Assembly: GCA_024721245.1 (NCBI GenBank)
Contig: CM045565.1
Location: 1,178,001-1,242,000, forward strand
Source of the DNA: Mitragyna speciosa
Taxonomy: Eukaryota > Streptophyta > Magnoliopsida > Gentianales > Rubiaceae
Direction: 5' to 3'
DNA length: 64,000 nucleotides
A program made the position numbers and the translations under genes. Positions 46,725 through 58,898 of the stretch are shown here, in pieces; within the stretch, counting starts at the first letter, position 1; each line of letters starts with the position of its first letter. The notes beneath the pieces are model-generated. The model was not told where the DNA came from and ran no database searches. It saw nothing but the letters and a program-made list of their open reading frames with translations.

Positions 46725-49392
46725 AGAGCTTAAGAATGTAGATGAGGTTTTGAAAGATGAGTGTTGGATTATATCTATGTAAGATGAGTTAAACCAATTT
46801 GAGAGAAATAAGGATTGAACACTAGTTGAGAGACCACAAGATTATCCAATTATAGACACAAAATGGGTGTTAGAAACAAATTAAATGATAAAGGAGAGAT
46901 AGTTATAAATAAGGCAAGATTAGTAGCTAATGGCTACATGCACAAAAGAAAGGCATAAATTATGATGAAACATTTGCACCTGCAGCTAGGTTAGAGTCTA
47001 TTAGAATGTTTCTCGGTTATACTTGCTTTAAAATTTTCAAATTATATCACATGGATGTTTAAAATACTTTTCTCAATGGTTTTATTGATCAGATGTGTAT
47101 GTTAAGCAACCATCGGGTTTTGAACATGAAAAATTTCCATAATCATATTTTCAAACTTTCAAAAGCTTTATATAGTTCAAAACAAGCTCCAAGAGCTTGG
47201 TATGAAAGATTGAGTGGTTTTTTTTTATCGAAAATGATTTTAAAAGAGGAATTGTTGATACTAATTCTTTTTACAAAATTTTGCAATAATCATCTCTTAG
47301 TTATTCAAATATATGTTGATGTTATCATATTTGACGTGGTGTGGATTAGGTATAGCAAATATGAACAATTATACACAAATCAAGTAATAAAAGCCTAATC
47401 TCCCAACTTAATCTACAAGTGCACAAGTCTATTGTAGTATTTGGAGTATTAGGTGTCAAATCCCTTGAGGAATTATGTACGTGCAACTACTAAAGCTTTT
47501 TCACTAACTTTATTATTTAAACACAATTGAAACAAAATGAATATGGGGTCCCTTCAATAGAATAGGTATAAGATTGAGAATTTTTGTCGAAGCCAAGCAA
47601 AGAAGCCTAGAACATAGAATTCACTAATGAATCATGCATAAATGACTTGCTAAGTTTTACCTTGCCTTGTTTGCAATCCAATTCCATAAGTGTCATAACT
47701 AGATCTCTTTATGAAATGACAAGATTTCAACTATTCTTATGATGAAACCTTATGAAAACATGAATTGTATTGATTCACTTAAGCATCCATTATTCTCATA
47801 TGAATTATTTAAGCATTACTTGTTCATTTTCATTTGTTACGTGAATCTCTCAATGTCAATTAACAACTAAATAACTTGTTTAAGTTGGCCATACAAAAAC
47901 TAGTGTTAAAGCTTGAACAAGTAAACAAACAAATGCAAGCTTAGCAAGTGTAAGTGAATTAAGTCATCTTTGTTAATTCATTAGCTTCATCTATAATCTA
48001 GATGAAACTTTTAGTTCAACATGGTTAATGAAACAACCAGAAGTTCAACTTCAAAGTAAGATTTCATGGCAACAAATGAAAAGTAAATAGAAAGGGGTAA
48101 GAATTGCTCAACCAAAGTTTAGACAAAGCTTCTCTTCTTATTAACCTTCAAAAGTTGCTCTACAAAAGTTCTCTTACAATGTTCCTCACTATTCTATTGA
48201 TGGATGAAAAGAATTCTATTAATTTTCTACCAAATCAAGTACAAAATTAGGCTAACACTACTTTCTACTACTGAGACTTCTTTTCTTTAAATGATTTACA
48301 AATGACTTCTATTTATAGACAAAATATTTCTGAAGTCATTTTCCAACTTGCATGAATCATCAATACATGGAAATGATGAAGATTTGCTTGGGGATTTCAA
48401 ATGAGCACAAAAGTCTTCATTTATACTTCCAATGTATTCTCACACTTGCAAAACCCTATCTCTATCTAAAAATGTCTGCAAAAATAGTTGGGAGAATATG
48501 CAAGTTGCAGCCCTAGACAAATCTAGTCAACATATGATTCGTGGGTGGAGATCCGCGTATCACTCCCTGTGGTCTCCACTTGATTTATGATTTTTGTTGA
48601 GTTGGATTCCACGTGTGCAAGCATTTTTCACGTATTTCCATGCATGTTGATGAATAATTGGATTTTTCCATTATTTTTGCACAACTATTCATTTAAGTTG
48701 TTCATCAAACCCTAACTCTTTAAATCACCTTTAAATTTGATTCTTCTTTACTTCAATTGATCCAAAATGAGTTTAAGTGTGATGAACCTGAAATTATACA
48801 CAAGAATTGTGCATTAATTTTCTCAAATAAAGATTTTGCCTTGAAAATTCTAATTCAAGTAAAAACCCTAATTCTCATAAAGAGTTGAAAAATGAGTCAT
48901 TTGCAACTAAAATAATTATAATTATACTAAAATAATATCTAAAAAACATAATAATATATATAATAATATTGGTAAATTTATTACTTATCAATATTCCGTG
49001 CTACTAATGACATGTTGTGCAAAGATTTTTCTAGTTTGATGGAAAAGGAATTTGAAATAAGCATAATAGGCAAGTTGAACTTCATTCTCAGGCTTCAAAT
49101 TGACCCAATGAAGGAAGGATTGTTCATCAACCAATCCAAGTACACAAAGGAGTTGCTGAAAAGATTTAATATGGAGGACTCAAAGCAGGTAAGTTTTCCA
49201 ATATGTACATCAACAAAGTTTGAGAAACATGAGGAAGGTACTAAGATAGATGAAAAGAGCTATAGAGGTATGATTGGTAGTTTACTATACTTAATAGCAA
49301 GTAAATCGGATATTACATTTGACTTATGTTTGTGTGCTAGATTCCAATTGAAAGAAGATCGTTCAGTATGCAAGTTGACAAGGGATGTTTAA
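46725..49392 (+). pseudogene. Copia reverse transcriptase remnant, interrupted by a solo LTR and truncated
   Basis: The patches are 46725-47331 and 48996 to about 49345. Recognisable stretches are LKDECWIISMQDELNQFERNK, TKWVLETN, KARLVANGYMHK, ETFAPAARLESIRM, FKLSKALYSSKQAPRAWYE and IQIYVDVIIF. After the insertion come RATNDMLCKDFSSLMEKEFE and YRGMIGSLLYLIASKSDITF. The catalytic YVDD is YVDV, with the second Asp lost. The solo LTR at 47332-48990 sits directly after this box, and removing it and one ATATT restores continuity of the codons. The coding match ends after CARFQ; the remaining residues to 49392 are not Copia. Confidence 0.85.
47332..48990. mobile_element. Solo LTR, Gypsy-like family G1, copy 2
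   Basis: A 1659-bp insertion begins TGACGTGGTGTGG and ends TTACTTATCA. The target duplication ATATT is at 47327-47331 and 48991-48995. It lies inside the Copia reverse transcriptase coding sequence. Its ends and final third match copy 1 at 1825-3470. Minus-strand reading begins TGATAAGTAATAAATTTACC. Confidence 0.9.
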
Positions 49393-50503
49393 GGTTGCTG
49401 TGTATCTTTCTTACTTTGGTTGCTATTGTCAAAACTTAGTTTTTGAGACATTTAGATTGGCTTAATGTTATTTTGTAATGCTACATAGCATTTAGGCAGA
49501 GTATTACTTTATTGCCTTATAGTTTTGACTTCTTTAGTTTCTTTATATTTTGTTTTGTGCATCGAAAGAATATATTGTAAAAATGCTATATTAATTGACT
49601 TTTGCACATTTTTCAATATTATGTTTAGCAATTGAAGGGATGTCATTTTTATAAATATTGGTATAGATGATATTGTGATTGATTTGTGATATTGGTAAAG
49701 ATTTATCACTGATGGGTAATCATCAGTGACGATTTGTTATAACAGTGATGCTAATGGATTGTTAGGTAAATTATCAGTGATGACAAATGTCGTCATTCAA
49801 AAATGCATCAGTGATGATAATCCTTTGTCATTGAATATGAAAAGCATTAGTGACAACAAAGTTTTGAATTGGCAAGATATTAGTGGCGACAGAAATTGTC
49901 ACTGAAAAAAGCATCGATGGCAAGAATTATTTATCATAGAATGTTCAACCTAAACTGAAGTGTTAGTAACGACTTAACATTGTCACTGAATACTAAGTTT
50001 ATTAACAAGAAGTATTTGTCATATAATATTAGTTAAGCATTAGTGACAACTTAACGTTGTCATTGAATTGTAAGTTATTTGTGATGACTATAGTCATCAA
50101 TAAATATCGCTTCAGTGATGACAAAGCTATGTTAGTGAATTAGTCAAATCGGCTAAAGTACATCATTAGTGACGACATGGCATTATCAAACAATAAGTAA
50201 CTTATCAGCGACGACCCATGTCGTCACTAATATCTGGATAAATAGTGACAACTATTTATGCAGTTTCTTTGACAACATACAAAGTTGTCACAAATTACGT
50301 TATCATTAGTGACAACATATGTTGTCACAAAAGGCCATATATTTAGTGCTAACTTTGTCCTTGACACTATTCACATTTAGCGAAGATTTTTTTATAATGA
50401 CTCAACAACGACATATTTCTTGTCGATAAACACTATTAGTGATGACTTTTTATTTTTCAGTGATGACTTCTTGTTGTCACTAATAATGATTTTTCTTGTA
50501 GTG
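49346..50503 (-). mobile_element. CACTA transposon end, other end missing
   Basis: The right edge at 50503 reads, on the minus strand, CACTACAAGAAAAATCATTA, a classic plant CACTA (En/Spm) terminus. Some 800 bp inward (49680-50470) hold about a dozen short inverted subterminal motifs of the TTAGTGACGAC / GTCGTCACTAA type, the usual transposase-binding array. No second CACTA end was found in the window. Coding for a CACTA transposase was not seen. The inner limit is set only by where the Copia match stops. Confidence 0.85.
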
Positions 50504-51094
50504 GGTGTAGGATGTGTAAGGAAAAGTACTTGAGTAACTCTCAAGATTACTAATTGGCGTGTAGTGGCCACTATAATATATATAATTATTAGCATGCAAG
50601 ATCGAAAAACTATTGGATTTTTTCGTGGCATAGTACTTGACTTGTTCTTGTATATTACTCAAAATGTTCTCAAGTAGTGCTTGATCTGATTCTCATGTGT
50701 CTTCCCTTGCGTACTTGTTGAATTTACTTGTTTACTTGAACTATATGGTCTTTTAACTCATTTATGTGCCTCATTGATTTCAAATGAATAGTATGGTAAT
50801 ATTTGAAAGCTGATTTTTATAAGTGGTCCTCATTAGGCTTCTAGCTCATCCTTGTATATTTGTTTTTCTTATAGGTGACTAGGTACAGGTAGAGAGGCAA
50901 GAATGCATTCTTCTAATAGCATAGGTTTGTTATGGTTGTGTACATTTGTTGAGATACATTTGTTGAGGATTAGATAGCTCATCCTCTTGTAATTATTTTC
51001 AGTTGTGTACTTGTAACTTATACTTATCTATTTTTAAGGTGTGATTAATGAGTCAAACTTAGGCAGGCGCAGAATGTAGTAAGTGTATTGATTG

Positions 51095-51241
51095 AGTTGC
51101 CACACTTTGAAAATACTTTAGATGGCAAATTGAACTTTGCCCTTTTACTTAATTAGTCTTTTAAGTTGCCACACTTCGAAAATACTTTAGATGTCAAATT
51201 GAACTTTGCCCTTTTACTTTATTAGTCTTTTAAGTTGCCAC
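51095..51241 (+). repeat. Local 70-bp tandem repeat, three copies
   Basis: Units begin GTTGCCACACTT(T/C)GAAAATA at 51095, 51165 and 51234, with spacing 70 and 69 bp. The third is split by the solo LTR and resumes at 52280. Unit A has only one copy (near 3782-3850), so the triplication arose in unit B before the LTR inserted. Confidence 0.88.
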
Positions 51242-52279
51242 TGATGACCTCATGGTCTAAATCATCTAGGTTTTGATGAGTATCAAACTTATAATGAAGA
51301 GTACTAATATATTAAATGAGCTTTTATTGCAGTAACAGTAAGATAGGTTGAAAAAAGGAGGAGGTTGGTTATCCGGACGACCATCCGGACGTACACTGTG
51401 GACGTCCAAACGCACAAAGACATCAAAAATTAAAATGGTCAGAAGGTATCCGGACGAGGGTTCGGATGCTTATGCGGACGTCCGGACAAACAGAAATCAT
51501 CAAAATCCAAGGTGGACAGAATGTATGCGGACGAGGGTCCGGATGATCATGCGGACATCCGGACACAGGGAAACAGCCAAACCAAGGAATGTCCAGAAGG
51601 CATATGGACGATCATCCGAATGAGGAAATGCACCTTGTCCGGACGTCTGAACCTCTCTATGAGGACATCCGGACCAGACAAATTGTGTCTAACGGCTAGT
51701 TTTTCTTTTTAGCCGTTGGAAGTCAAATCAAGCCATTTTCTTATGATGTATAAAAGCTAAATAGTGCAGAATGAATAGATACTTTTTGCAACCAATACAA
51801 TAGTGTTTTTTAGTGTTCTTTTGTGAAGAAAAAGTACTCTCATCAAGTGAACTTTGTAATAGCAAGAGTGAATTCATATTTGTTTGTGATAAATTCATTT
51901 GTATAGTTAAAAGGGTTAGCTAGAGAGCTGTAAAATTTCTTAGCTCAACTAGAGAGTGTCTAGGGTGAGTGAGAAGTGATCCACAATATTGTACAAGTTG
52001 ATATTGAGGCACAAAACAAAGAAGAGAATTCAAGTGATCAAGGCTTCAAGTTTGTGTGCTTGGAAGCTTATTGAGTTTGTGTATCTCAACTTTTTTCTTT
52101 TGATTGAATTTTATGTCCATTGTTTTTATCCATCATATTATTTCTTGGTTCATAATCTTGATTGATCATTTAGACAACTTGGTAAATTTATTTTGTGTTA
52201 AGATAAATTATTGTAACCAAGTTTAAAAATAAAAAGGGAACCTAATTCACCCCCCTCTTAGGTTGCATTTGGGCCAACA
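51242..52279 (+). mobile_element. Copia solo LTR
   Basis: A 1038-bp TG...CA insertion (TGATGACCTC to GGGCCAACA) has the target duplication GCCAC at 51237-51241 and 52280-52284. It aligns with the 5' LTR at 32839-33860. It has a cluster of CCGGACG-type repeats (51370-51680), such as TGCGGACGAGGGTCCGGATG and GCGGACATCCGGAC. The end phrase CCTAATTCACCCCCCTCTTAG is typical of plant Copia LTRs. The open frames at 51348-51712 run through these repeats and are not genes. Confidence 0.92.
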
Positions 52280-53643
52280 GCCACACTTTGAAAATACTTT
52301 AGATGTCAAATTGAACTTTGCCCTTTTACTTAATCAGTATTTTACTAATGATTATATGTTAATTTTAATAAAATAACAATAGAGTACTCGGTTCTGGTTA
52401 AATGGGTATTTAAATATAAATTCTGTTCATTAGATCATATTTATTAGAAGAAATGTATGATACGTTTGTAACCATATATTCATAATCCCTATCTCAATTT
52501 AGTCAAACCTATTGTTTTGATAAATTAATGTACTATAAGTTAAATATTCATATTAAAAAAAAAAAGCAATAGTTAAATGAACAATTTCCTAATTTTCCTG
52601 CCATATATATCTATATAATGTAAAATAGAAATGGCAAGAGTTATCACGATCAATTTATTAGATTATACATAGTTTAGCACAGAAAAATGTTGTGGTTATG
52701 TACCGCGGACTCTAGACAGCAAGGGTACTATGGTTTGTACAATAGTAATTTTAACAAAGAGGCTACAAGGTTGCAATTATGGATTTAAATTTTTTCATAA
52801 ACAAAATTCCATGTACAACAATAATTTACTATTATAATGTGATGCCCCTTCTTCCATACTTATTTTATTTTCTATTATTTTTTGGACAAGCTAGCTCGAT
52901 CCAACGTAATTATACAAATTATGAAGAGATGACTTCCAATCAATAAGAAAACAATGCTTATAAATAATTTAGTCTAACATAATGATAAAAAATTACTTCT
53001 CCTTTTTTTTTAAGGAAATTAAAATTTTCATTCCTTGTGATACAGCAATAAAACGCTACATGGACATATCTTAGTTGTTTAATTAGTTTTGTGTCAATTT
53101 AATAGCATTTTGTGAACTTGTTATGCATTAGTAACATTTTAATAAGCTTGTTATGCAATGACTTTTAACGTATGACTTGTATAGTTGCAATAGCCAACAT
53201 GAATTCCATGGAAAATGCTTGAAATATTGACAGGACTTGTATTTATCAAAGAGTTTCATATTCAGGCGATTTGTAATAGATTTATATACTTAAACATTTA
53301 ATTTACAAGACCAATGTCTATTTTTGCTTAATTTATATGTAATTGAATGGCTTTTGGGGTATATAAATTGTTGATTATCTAAGAAAGCTTCAACCAAAGT
53401 TTAAGATGTCATGGATTCTAATTATTACGATTAATCAAACAGCAATAAAGCCATTTCATAATTTTGTTTAGAGACGACGTAAATCAAGATAGCCTGAAGT
53501 CTACGGAGTTAACGAGAGAATTAAATTATTAAAATCATACAATCATAAATCAATTTTTAGTATTTGTCGTCAATATATTTTCTCATTTTGTGCTGTTGTA
53601 GCCATCGACGCATCATCTACAGCCGCAAATTCTCTCCAATACG

Positions 53644-54718
53644 GGTCTGTTTGATACAACTGAAAATGTTTTCTATTTGAAAATATTTTCTAAGAAAATA
53701 TTTGTCTTTTTAACAAATTTCAGGTGTTTGGTTAAATATTTAGAAAGCACATGTTTCTAATTTTCGTATCAAGTACTTGCATGTAATTCCCACTTAAAAT
53801 TACCTCCCTTTCACTGCTAGGTCTGCCGCTCCCTCCCACCGCCACATCCACCCCTATCGCCACTAAGCCCAACACGATCAACCTTGTGCCATATGAGATC
53901 AAATAGAAGAGAAAGGATCGTCATCCGCCCCTACTGCCATTAAACGCAACTTCACCTAATACCAAAAAGAAAGGAATATACACCCCCAAGAACTCCTAAA
54001 CCACTTCTGTCGAGCAACAATTTTGAAAATAAAAAAGGAGATTTGAACCTGTGGCAAAGCTCCAATAATAATAATTTATTGAAAAACTTATCATGAACAT
54101 AATTAATTGCAAATATTCCCTGTGAAGAATTTGTGTTAATTTTTTTTATGATTAATCAGATTTGAGAAAATTTAAAAGAGTTCCAGTGCTTCAGGTTCTA
54201 TGGTGAAGCGTATAAATCTACTCCACAACAATGCACATCTACTTTGTTAACCTTTATCCTTCTTCCCTTATTTTCTCCTGTTTTGTTAATAATCCTCTTC
54301 TTTCTTCTCCTTGCCAACGAATTGCAATCTCATATTTTTTATCCAAATGTTTGCATATCTCGTTCAATATGGGTGTAAAAAAGACTTCGAAAAATAGCAG
54401 ATAGATCGTCGGCGAGATGTTGCTGTAGGGTTGCAGGCTAGAGGTCGCCGGTAATCTTTCTATTACTAGTTAAAGTCTTGCATCTCCGGCTATTAAGCTT
54501 TTTAGAATAAGGGAGTGTATTTAGATTTCTGCCATTTTTAGGGACACGGAGAAAAGTGAAAATTAACTTCAATAATTTAATTGTTGAAGTTGTTTTACAC
54601 CCAATGATGTAAAACGATTTCATTCAAAAAAACTTCTCTTAAATTAAAATGCAAACAAACACCAAAAATTTTATGAAAATATTTTCCAGAAAAAGTTTTC
54701 CGTCCAAACAAACAGACT
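53644..54718. mobile_element. TIR element, hAT-like ends
   Basis: The ends are GGTCTGTTTGATACAACTGA and, on the minus strand, AGTCTGTTTGTTTGGACGGA; inverted similarity continues through GAAAATATTTTC about 30-45 bp in. It is absent from unit A (near 7030). A clear target duplication was not found. No transposase was recognised. Confidence 0.6.
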
Positions 54719-55146
54719 CTAGGTTTATTGATTTTTCAAATACTACAGTATACACTCAGGTTTGATTTGATGCTTAGACGGCCAAAATTACTGTTCAAAT
54801 CCGTTTATTTTGTACGCAAGCCACAGGACAGGAGGATTGCCAGCAACATAGCTTGTGTCCTGTTCCTGTAGTTGAAAATTGAAATTAAGGTGTGTGGAAC
54901 ATCACTTCATGCAATACTAAAAAGCAGGCATGTGACCCGCTTTTGTTTTGCTTTTGGTGTGGTATTGATGGACCCCCCCGGGAGTGGTTTGCTCCGCCTC
55001 TTCTCCTTTTTCATAGAATGGACCCACTTTTTTTTTTTTTTTTTTGGTGAGAGAAAATGAAGTAAGTGGATAAGTGAAAATCTAAATGAGCGGTTCTGCA
55101 TGGACATCAATTGTTATTGAATAGTGTTTTGTAATATCATTTAAAT

Positions 55147-55346
55147 CACTTAGAATCTTCAAGTCCAAAAACTCTAATGCTAACTCAATATCAATCACAA
55201 TATAATAATACTTTGCGTTTATATTATATAAATTTTAAACCTTCAGAATAACTGTTAAAGTCTCAAGGTTTGAAATTTATATAATATGAACGCAGTTAGT
55301 TTATTGTGATTGGCATTGGTGACTTTAAAATTGAGGATCCCAATTG
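55147..55346. mobile_element. 200-bp hairpin MITE
   Basis: The ends are CACTTAGAATCTTCAA and, on the minus strand, CAATTGGGATCCTCAA (12 of 16 match). Inside, a long imperfect palindrome pairs CACAATATAATAATACTTTG...AAACCTT (55198-55245) with AAGGTTTGAAATTTATATAA...GTG (55264-55307). Flanking 9-mers are CATTTAAAT (55138-55146) and TATTTAAAC (55347-55355). The site equals that of the large insertion in unit A. Confidence 0.7.
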
Positions 55347-56386
55347 TATTTAAACACATTCTTTCGCCACTTTTTTATATGTTCAAATATTTCATACACA
55401 TGATATTTTCAAAAGTATTAAAACATTCTTTTTTAAATAATATTTTAAAAACAGAATATAATCCAATTTCGAAAGAAATTAAAATAGAAAGTACAAAGCG
55501 GGACTAACCTTCGATGATTATCACTTGATGCTTATTATTCCACGGCAACTAGGGGCCTTCAATATCCAACCATCACGTGTAAAACGGGAAACACATCATT
55601 TATTGAGAAAAGGAAGGAAATAGCTATTTTTAACATGAAAACCATCTCTTACTGAAAACTATTTTTATATTCTCTTTATTATTGGATCAACCATTTCAAA
55701 TTTCAGCTATGCGGTTTTCCTTGTTTTATAATTTCTTGATAGTGACTATCATATAATTTCTTGTTTTATATTTTCCTTGTTTCAACACCGCTTTATTTCA
55801 TTGACAGAAAATGCAGTAATAATGCAGAGTTAAATGATTAGACGTAAACCTTTTCAAGAAACTACTAATGTTTATTAAAAGCTTATCACTATCTTGAGAA
55901 ATTTTATTATTTCTTTTGTCTTGATACTTTACTGCATTTTTTATCTTCATTTTAAAATACTGAAGTGTATTCAAATTTAATATCAATATACGTACACACA
56001 TATTCATGTAGATATTTTGCATTAAATTTGTTACTACCCACTAGCTGTGGTTTATACACCTCAAAAAATCTGTTGTGACATTCGGACTTCAGAATTTTTT
56101 TTTTCTTTTTGATGGTTCATCCCCTTGTGAAGGTAATACTGGATTTCAATTTTTACAAAATTTCTTACAATCATGTAGAAGGTACTAATTTGAGTAATTT
56201 TATCATAATTAGGTAACTTTCATGAAATTCAAAAACACATTTTATCACACGCATTGAAATAGTATTATCTCACATCACACACAGTTTCATTTTATTGTTT
56301 GCCTTCGGTTCATATTGTGTGGAATGCCTAAAAAACTGTATATCCAAAACTTGGAAATCTTCTGCCATCAAATGAATGTAAGATCA

Positions 56387-58774
56387 TCACAAGGCGGATC
56401 TGACAAAGGTGGTCGACTGGGACTGCAGATTATCATTCTTGGTCAACATGATTTGGAGCTCCCTCACAAATCTTTCCATGGCAAAACCTGGCAAACAAAT
56501 AGGAACTACTATTCCTTTCTCTCCCTTTTTGTTCTTGAATGGTATGTAAAAGCTCGCCACACCAGGAATGGCCCCCACTCCCCCCTTGGCCGGACCTCCA
56601 TACGCTGCCTTTCCCCAGCCGAAGTCCACATCCCCGAAGCCAGCCCTGGTCACGTCTGAGACCAAGTATGTCCTAACAACCGTGAAATGAGGTCTCCCTT
56701 TTATAACCATCATGTCTGCCACTGATTTCATATAATCTTCAGTCACATCAGCTTTTGTCTTCATCACGAGTTGTACTGCATATTCCAGAGGATTCTTGCA
56801 TAGCTCTCCGGCTGTCGTCAGGGCCACCGGAAATGCAAAGGCATTGCCGTAGTATCCCTCTGGCAAAGAAGGATCAAACTTGGAACGGGCATTGACAATG
56901 CAAAGAACGCGTACTTCCTCGTTGGGATCAGGTAGGAGAGAAATTGTCCGACAACGCCAAAGGCATGCTGTCAAAATCTCAAAGGTTGAACACTTCTTAC
57001 TGATATGAGGAGGGATGCACTTTCTGAGAGCGGATACTTCGGCGGGGCCGAAGAAGAAAGAGCGGTGGACCATGTCGTCCAGTGGGATGATTGTTCCCTT
57101 GGTGTCGGGAACCTCATCGTATTCGTGATGGACGCATGTCACCCTTGGCGGGTCTCTAGCATTCAAAAGCTCTCTCTGCCACACTGGTGCTACAGATGGG
57201 GCGGAGGCTCCTCGTGCCATTTCGCCGACGGCGGACATGAATTGAACCAGTCCGGATGCATCCGACATGGCGTGATTTAGGCGCACAGCAAAGATGAAGC
57301 CACCACATCTAAGACGAGTCACCTGTGTGTATATATATACGTACAAGTGAATTAAACATGACTTATTAATTACAATACATACATATCTAAATACAAATAC
57401 ATGTACTAATATCAATAGTATTAAGAGTTAAAAATTATTGAAAGCCCATTATAAAAGTTGTTGCAGATGACAATGATTCCACCTCGTTTGGTAATTGAGG
57501 GAGTGTTTGGAAAAGGTGCAGAGCCCACCACAACTTCCATAGTTGATGGTGCTAGAGAACGCCCATCCGTGCCTATGGGGCCTTAATAATTCGTTCAAGT
57601 TGACAAAAAAAGCCACCGTCCGGGGGAGAAAATTCCTGGTTATTCTTTTTTTTTTTGGGTAAAAAAATTACTTTCGACACTATCTCGTTGTTTTACAGAT
57701 TTTTATACTTAAAAATATTAAGTAATATTGTTTAAAAAAACCATTCAAAAAATAATATTGACGTGGAGCCATGCATAGAGGTTTTGGTATTTGTTTAGAA
57801 CCAAATGCAAGAATAATGCTACAGTATCAAGATGCTATTGCATGGACTCATTTACAATCTCACTTGTAGACTTTATGCACTAAAATAAAGCCTCTTACGT
57901 CATTTTCTTACATTAGCATACATCTACTATATTTATATAATACATTTTTAGACCACAAAATTCACAAGTCACAAGTGAAGTTGTGAATCCGATCCACCAC
58001 TAGACCCCAACTCCTTTTCGAGTAAAAAACTTTTTTTTTATTCATTTTTAGGAGTTAACTGACCAGTCAAGTCAAAAGCGTGCTTCTTAGGTGTGAAAAA
58101 AAAATTGGTGGGTTTTTTTAACTAAATATTACTAATTTTTTTGAGAAAACTTCTGCCCCTTCACTTACTTCCGTGTACCACAAGATTTTAAGGAAACACG
58201 ACACGAGTAGTATTGTGAATGTGAAGGCTCCCATGATGAAAGTAGGTAAATAGGCCGAAGCTAGTTAACTCACTTACATGCGTGCTTGGCAGCAAAAGGA
58301 GGAAAGAAGAAAAGGATGGTATACCTGAATAAGCAGTAAAGGACAGTGAAGTACTCCTCCAGACTCGGGAACATCATAGAGGAGCTCCTCCAAGCACGGG
58401 AACGGAGGCTGAAGTGCGTCTCCGAACTGTTCTAGAGTAACATCTGCATCGGCCTCCATGAACATCACCCCCTCGCCGGTGCAGTCCACCGTCAGCTTCC
58501 TTGCTGGCCCTTCTCTCAGACGACCGGCAAACGGGTAGTAGAAGACGAGAGTCTGAGCGAGAGCCTCCCTGATCACCTTCACGGGGTCTCTCCCAGTCCC
58601 GGTAGCACGGTAAAACTGTATGACGGGGATTTGAAAGCGGAGACCCTCTTGATCATCGATGTCAGACAGGAGCTTGCACTCCCGTGGAGTGGGCTTGGCC
58701 GGACGGACCAACTCCGGTTTCTGTCTTATCACATTGAAGGTTAAAGATGTTGTTGGTGATCCCATCTTTTCCAA
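56387..58774 (-). CDS. BAHD acyltransferase B, benzyl alcohol O-benzoyltransferase-like
   Basis: Two exons, 58774-58325 and 57322-56387, encode 461 residues. The 1002-bp phase-0 intron (57323-58324) has GT and AG ends; it splits CAG|GTG, so the protein reads LLLIQ-VTRLRCGG. The family moves an acyl group from acyl-CoA to an alcohol or amine. The sequence closely resembles benzyl alcohol O-benzoyltransferases, which make benzyl benzoate from benzoyl-CoA and benzyl alcohol. The catalytic HxxxD is HAMSD at residues 167-171 and the structural DFGWG is at 383-387. The length is normal for the family. The start is the first ATG; a second ATG three codons later (MGSP) is also possible, and both are kept in gene A. 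There is no signal peptide. The C-terminus RSAL resembles a non-canonical peroxisomal signal. The gene lies in duplication unit B and is the complete copy of the pair. BAHD membership is sure; the substrate is inferred from similarity. Confidence 0.93.
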
Positions 58775-58890
58775 TCTTTATCTCTCTATATAGATAAAAA
58801 GGAAAATGTGAATATGTATAACGGAAAACGTTAGGGATGATGGTTGTATTGAGGAGGTTGATGTACTTTGTCCCCCATTCCGATATGCTA

Positions 58891-58898
58891 TATTTATA
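58891..58898 (-). promoter_or_regulatory. Probable TATA box of BAHD B
   Basis: The minus strand reads TATAAATA, about 117 bp upstream of the ATG at 58774. This is a good TATA match at a distance that allows a 5' UTR of roughly 80-90 bases. The transcription start was not identified. Confidence 0.55.

Larger units (their letters stand above)
32839..49345 (+). mobile_element. Copia retrotransposon, nested and 3' truncated
   Basis: The 5' LTR is at about 32839-33860 and the primer-binding site TGGTATCAGAGCC at 33863-33875. Gag, integrase and reverse-transcriptase remnants follow in Copia order (integrase before reverse transcriptase). Two later elements sit inside it (34319-43938 and 47332-48990). 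Without them it spans about 5.2 kb. It stops in the reverse transcriptase after the CLCARFQ motif, so RNase H and the 3' LTR are missing. Sequence with CACTA character follows. Confidence 0.85.
50504..55146 (+). repeat. Duplication unit B, left block
   Basis: This is the second copy of the block at 1551-8107. It begins at the CACTA transposon end at 50503, so its original left limit is not known. Insertions private to this copy are the Copia solo LTR at 51242-52279 and the TIR element at about 53644-54718. It shows the empty sites for the LTRs and MITE of unit A. Confidence 0.85.

Noticed and set aside
51348..51712. Overlapping plus-strand ORFs in the Copia solo LTR
   Set aside because: They follow the CCGGACG-type LTR repeats in two frames and have no protein similarity.
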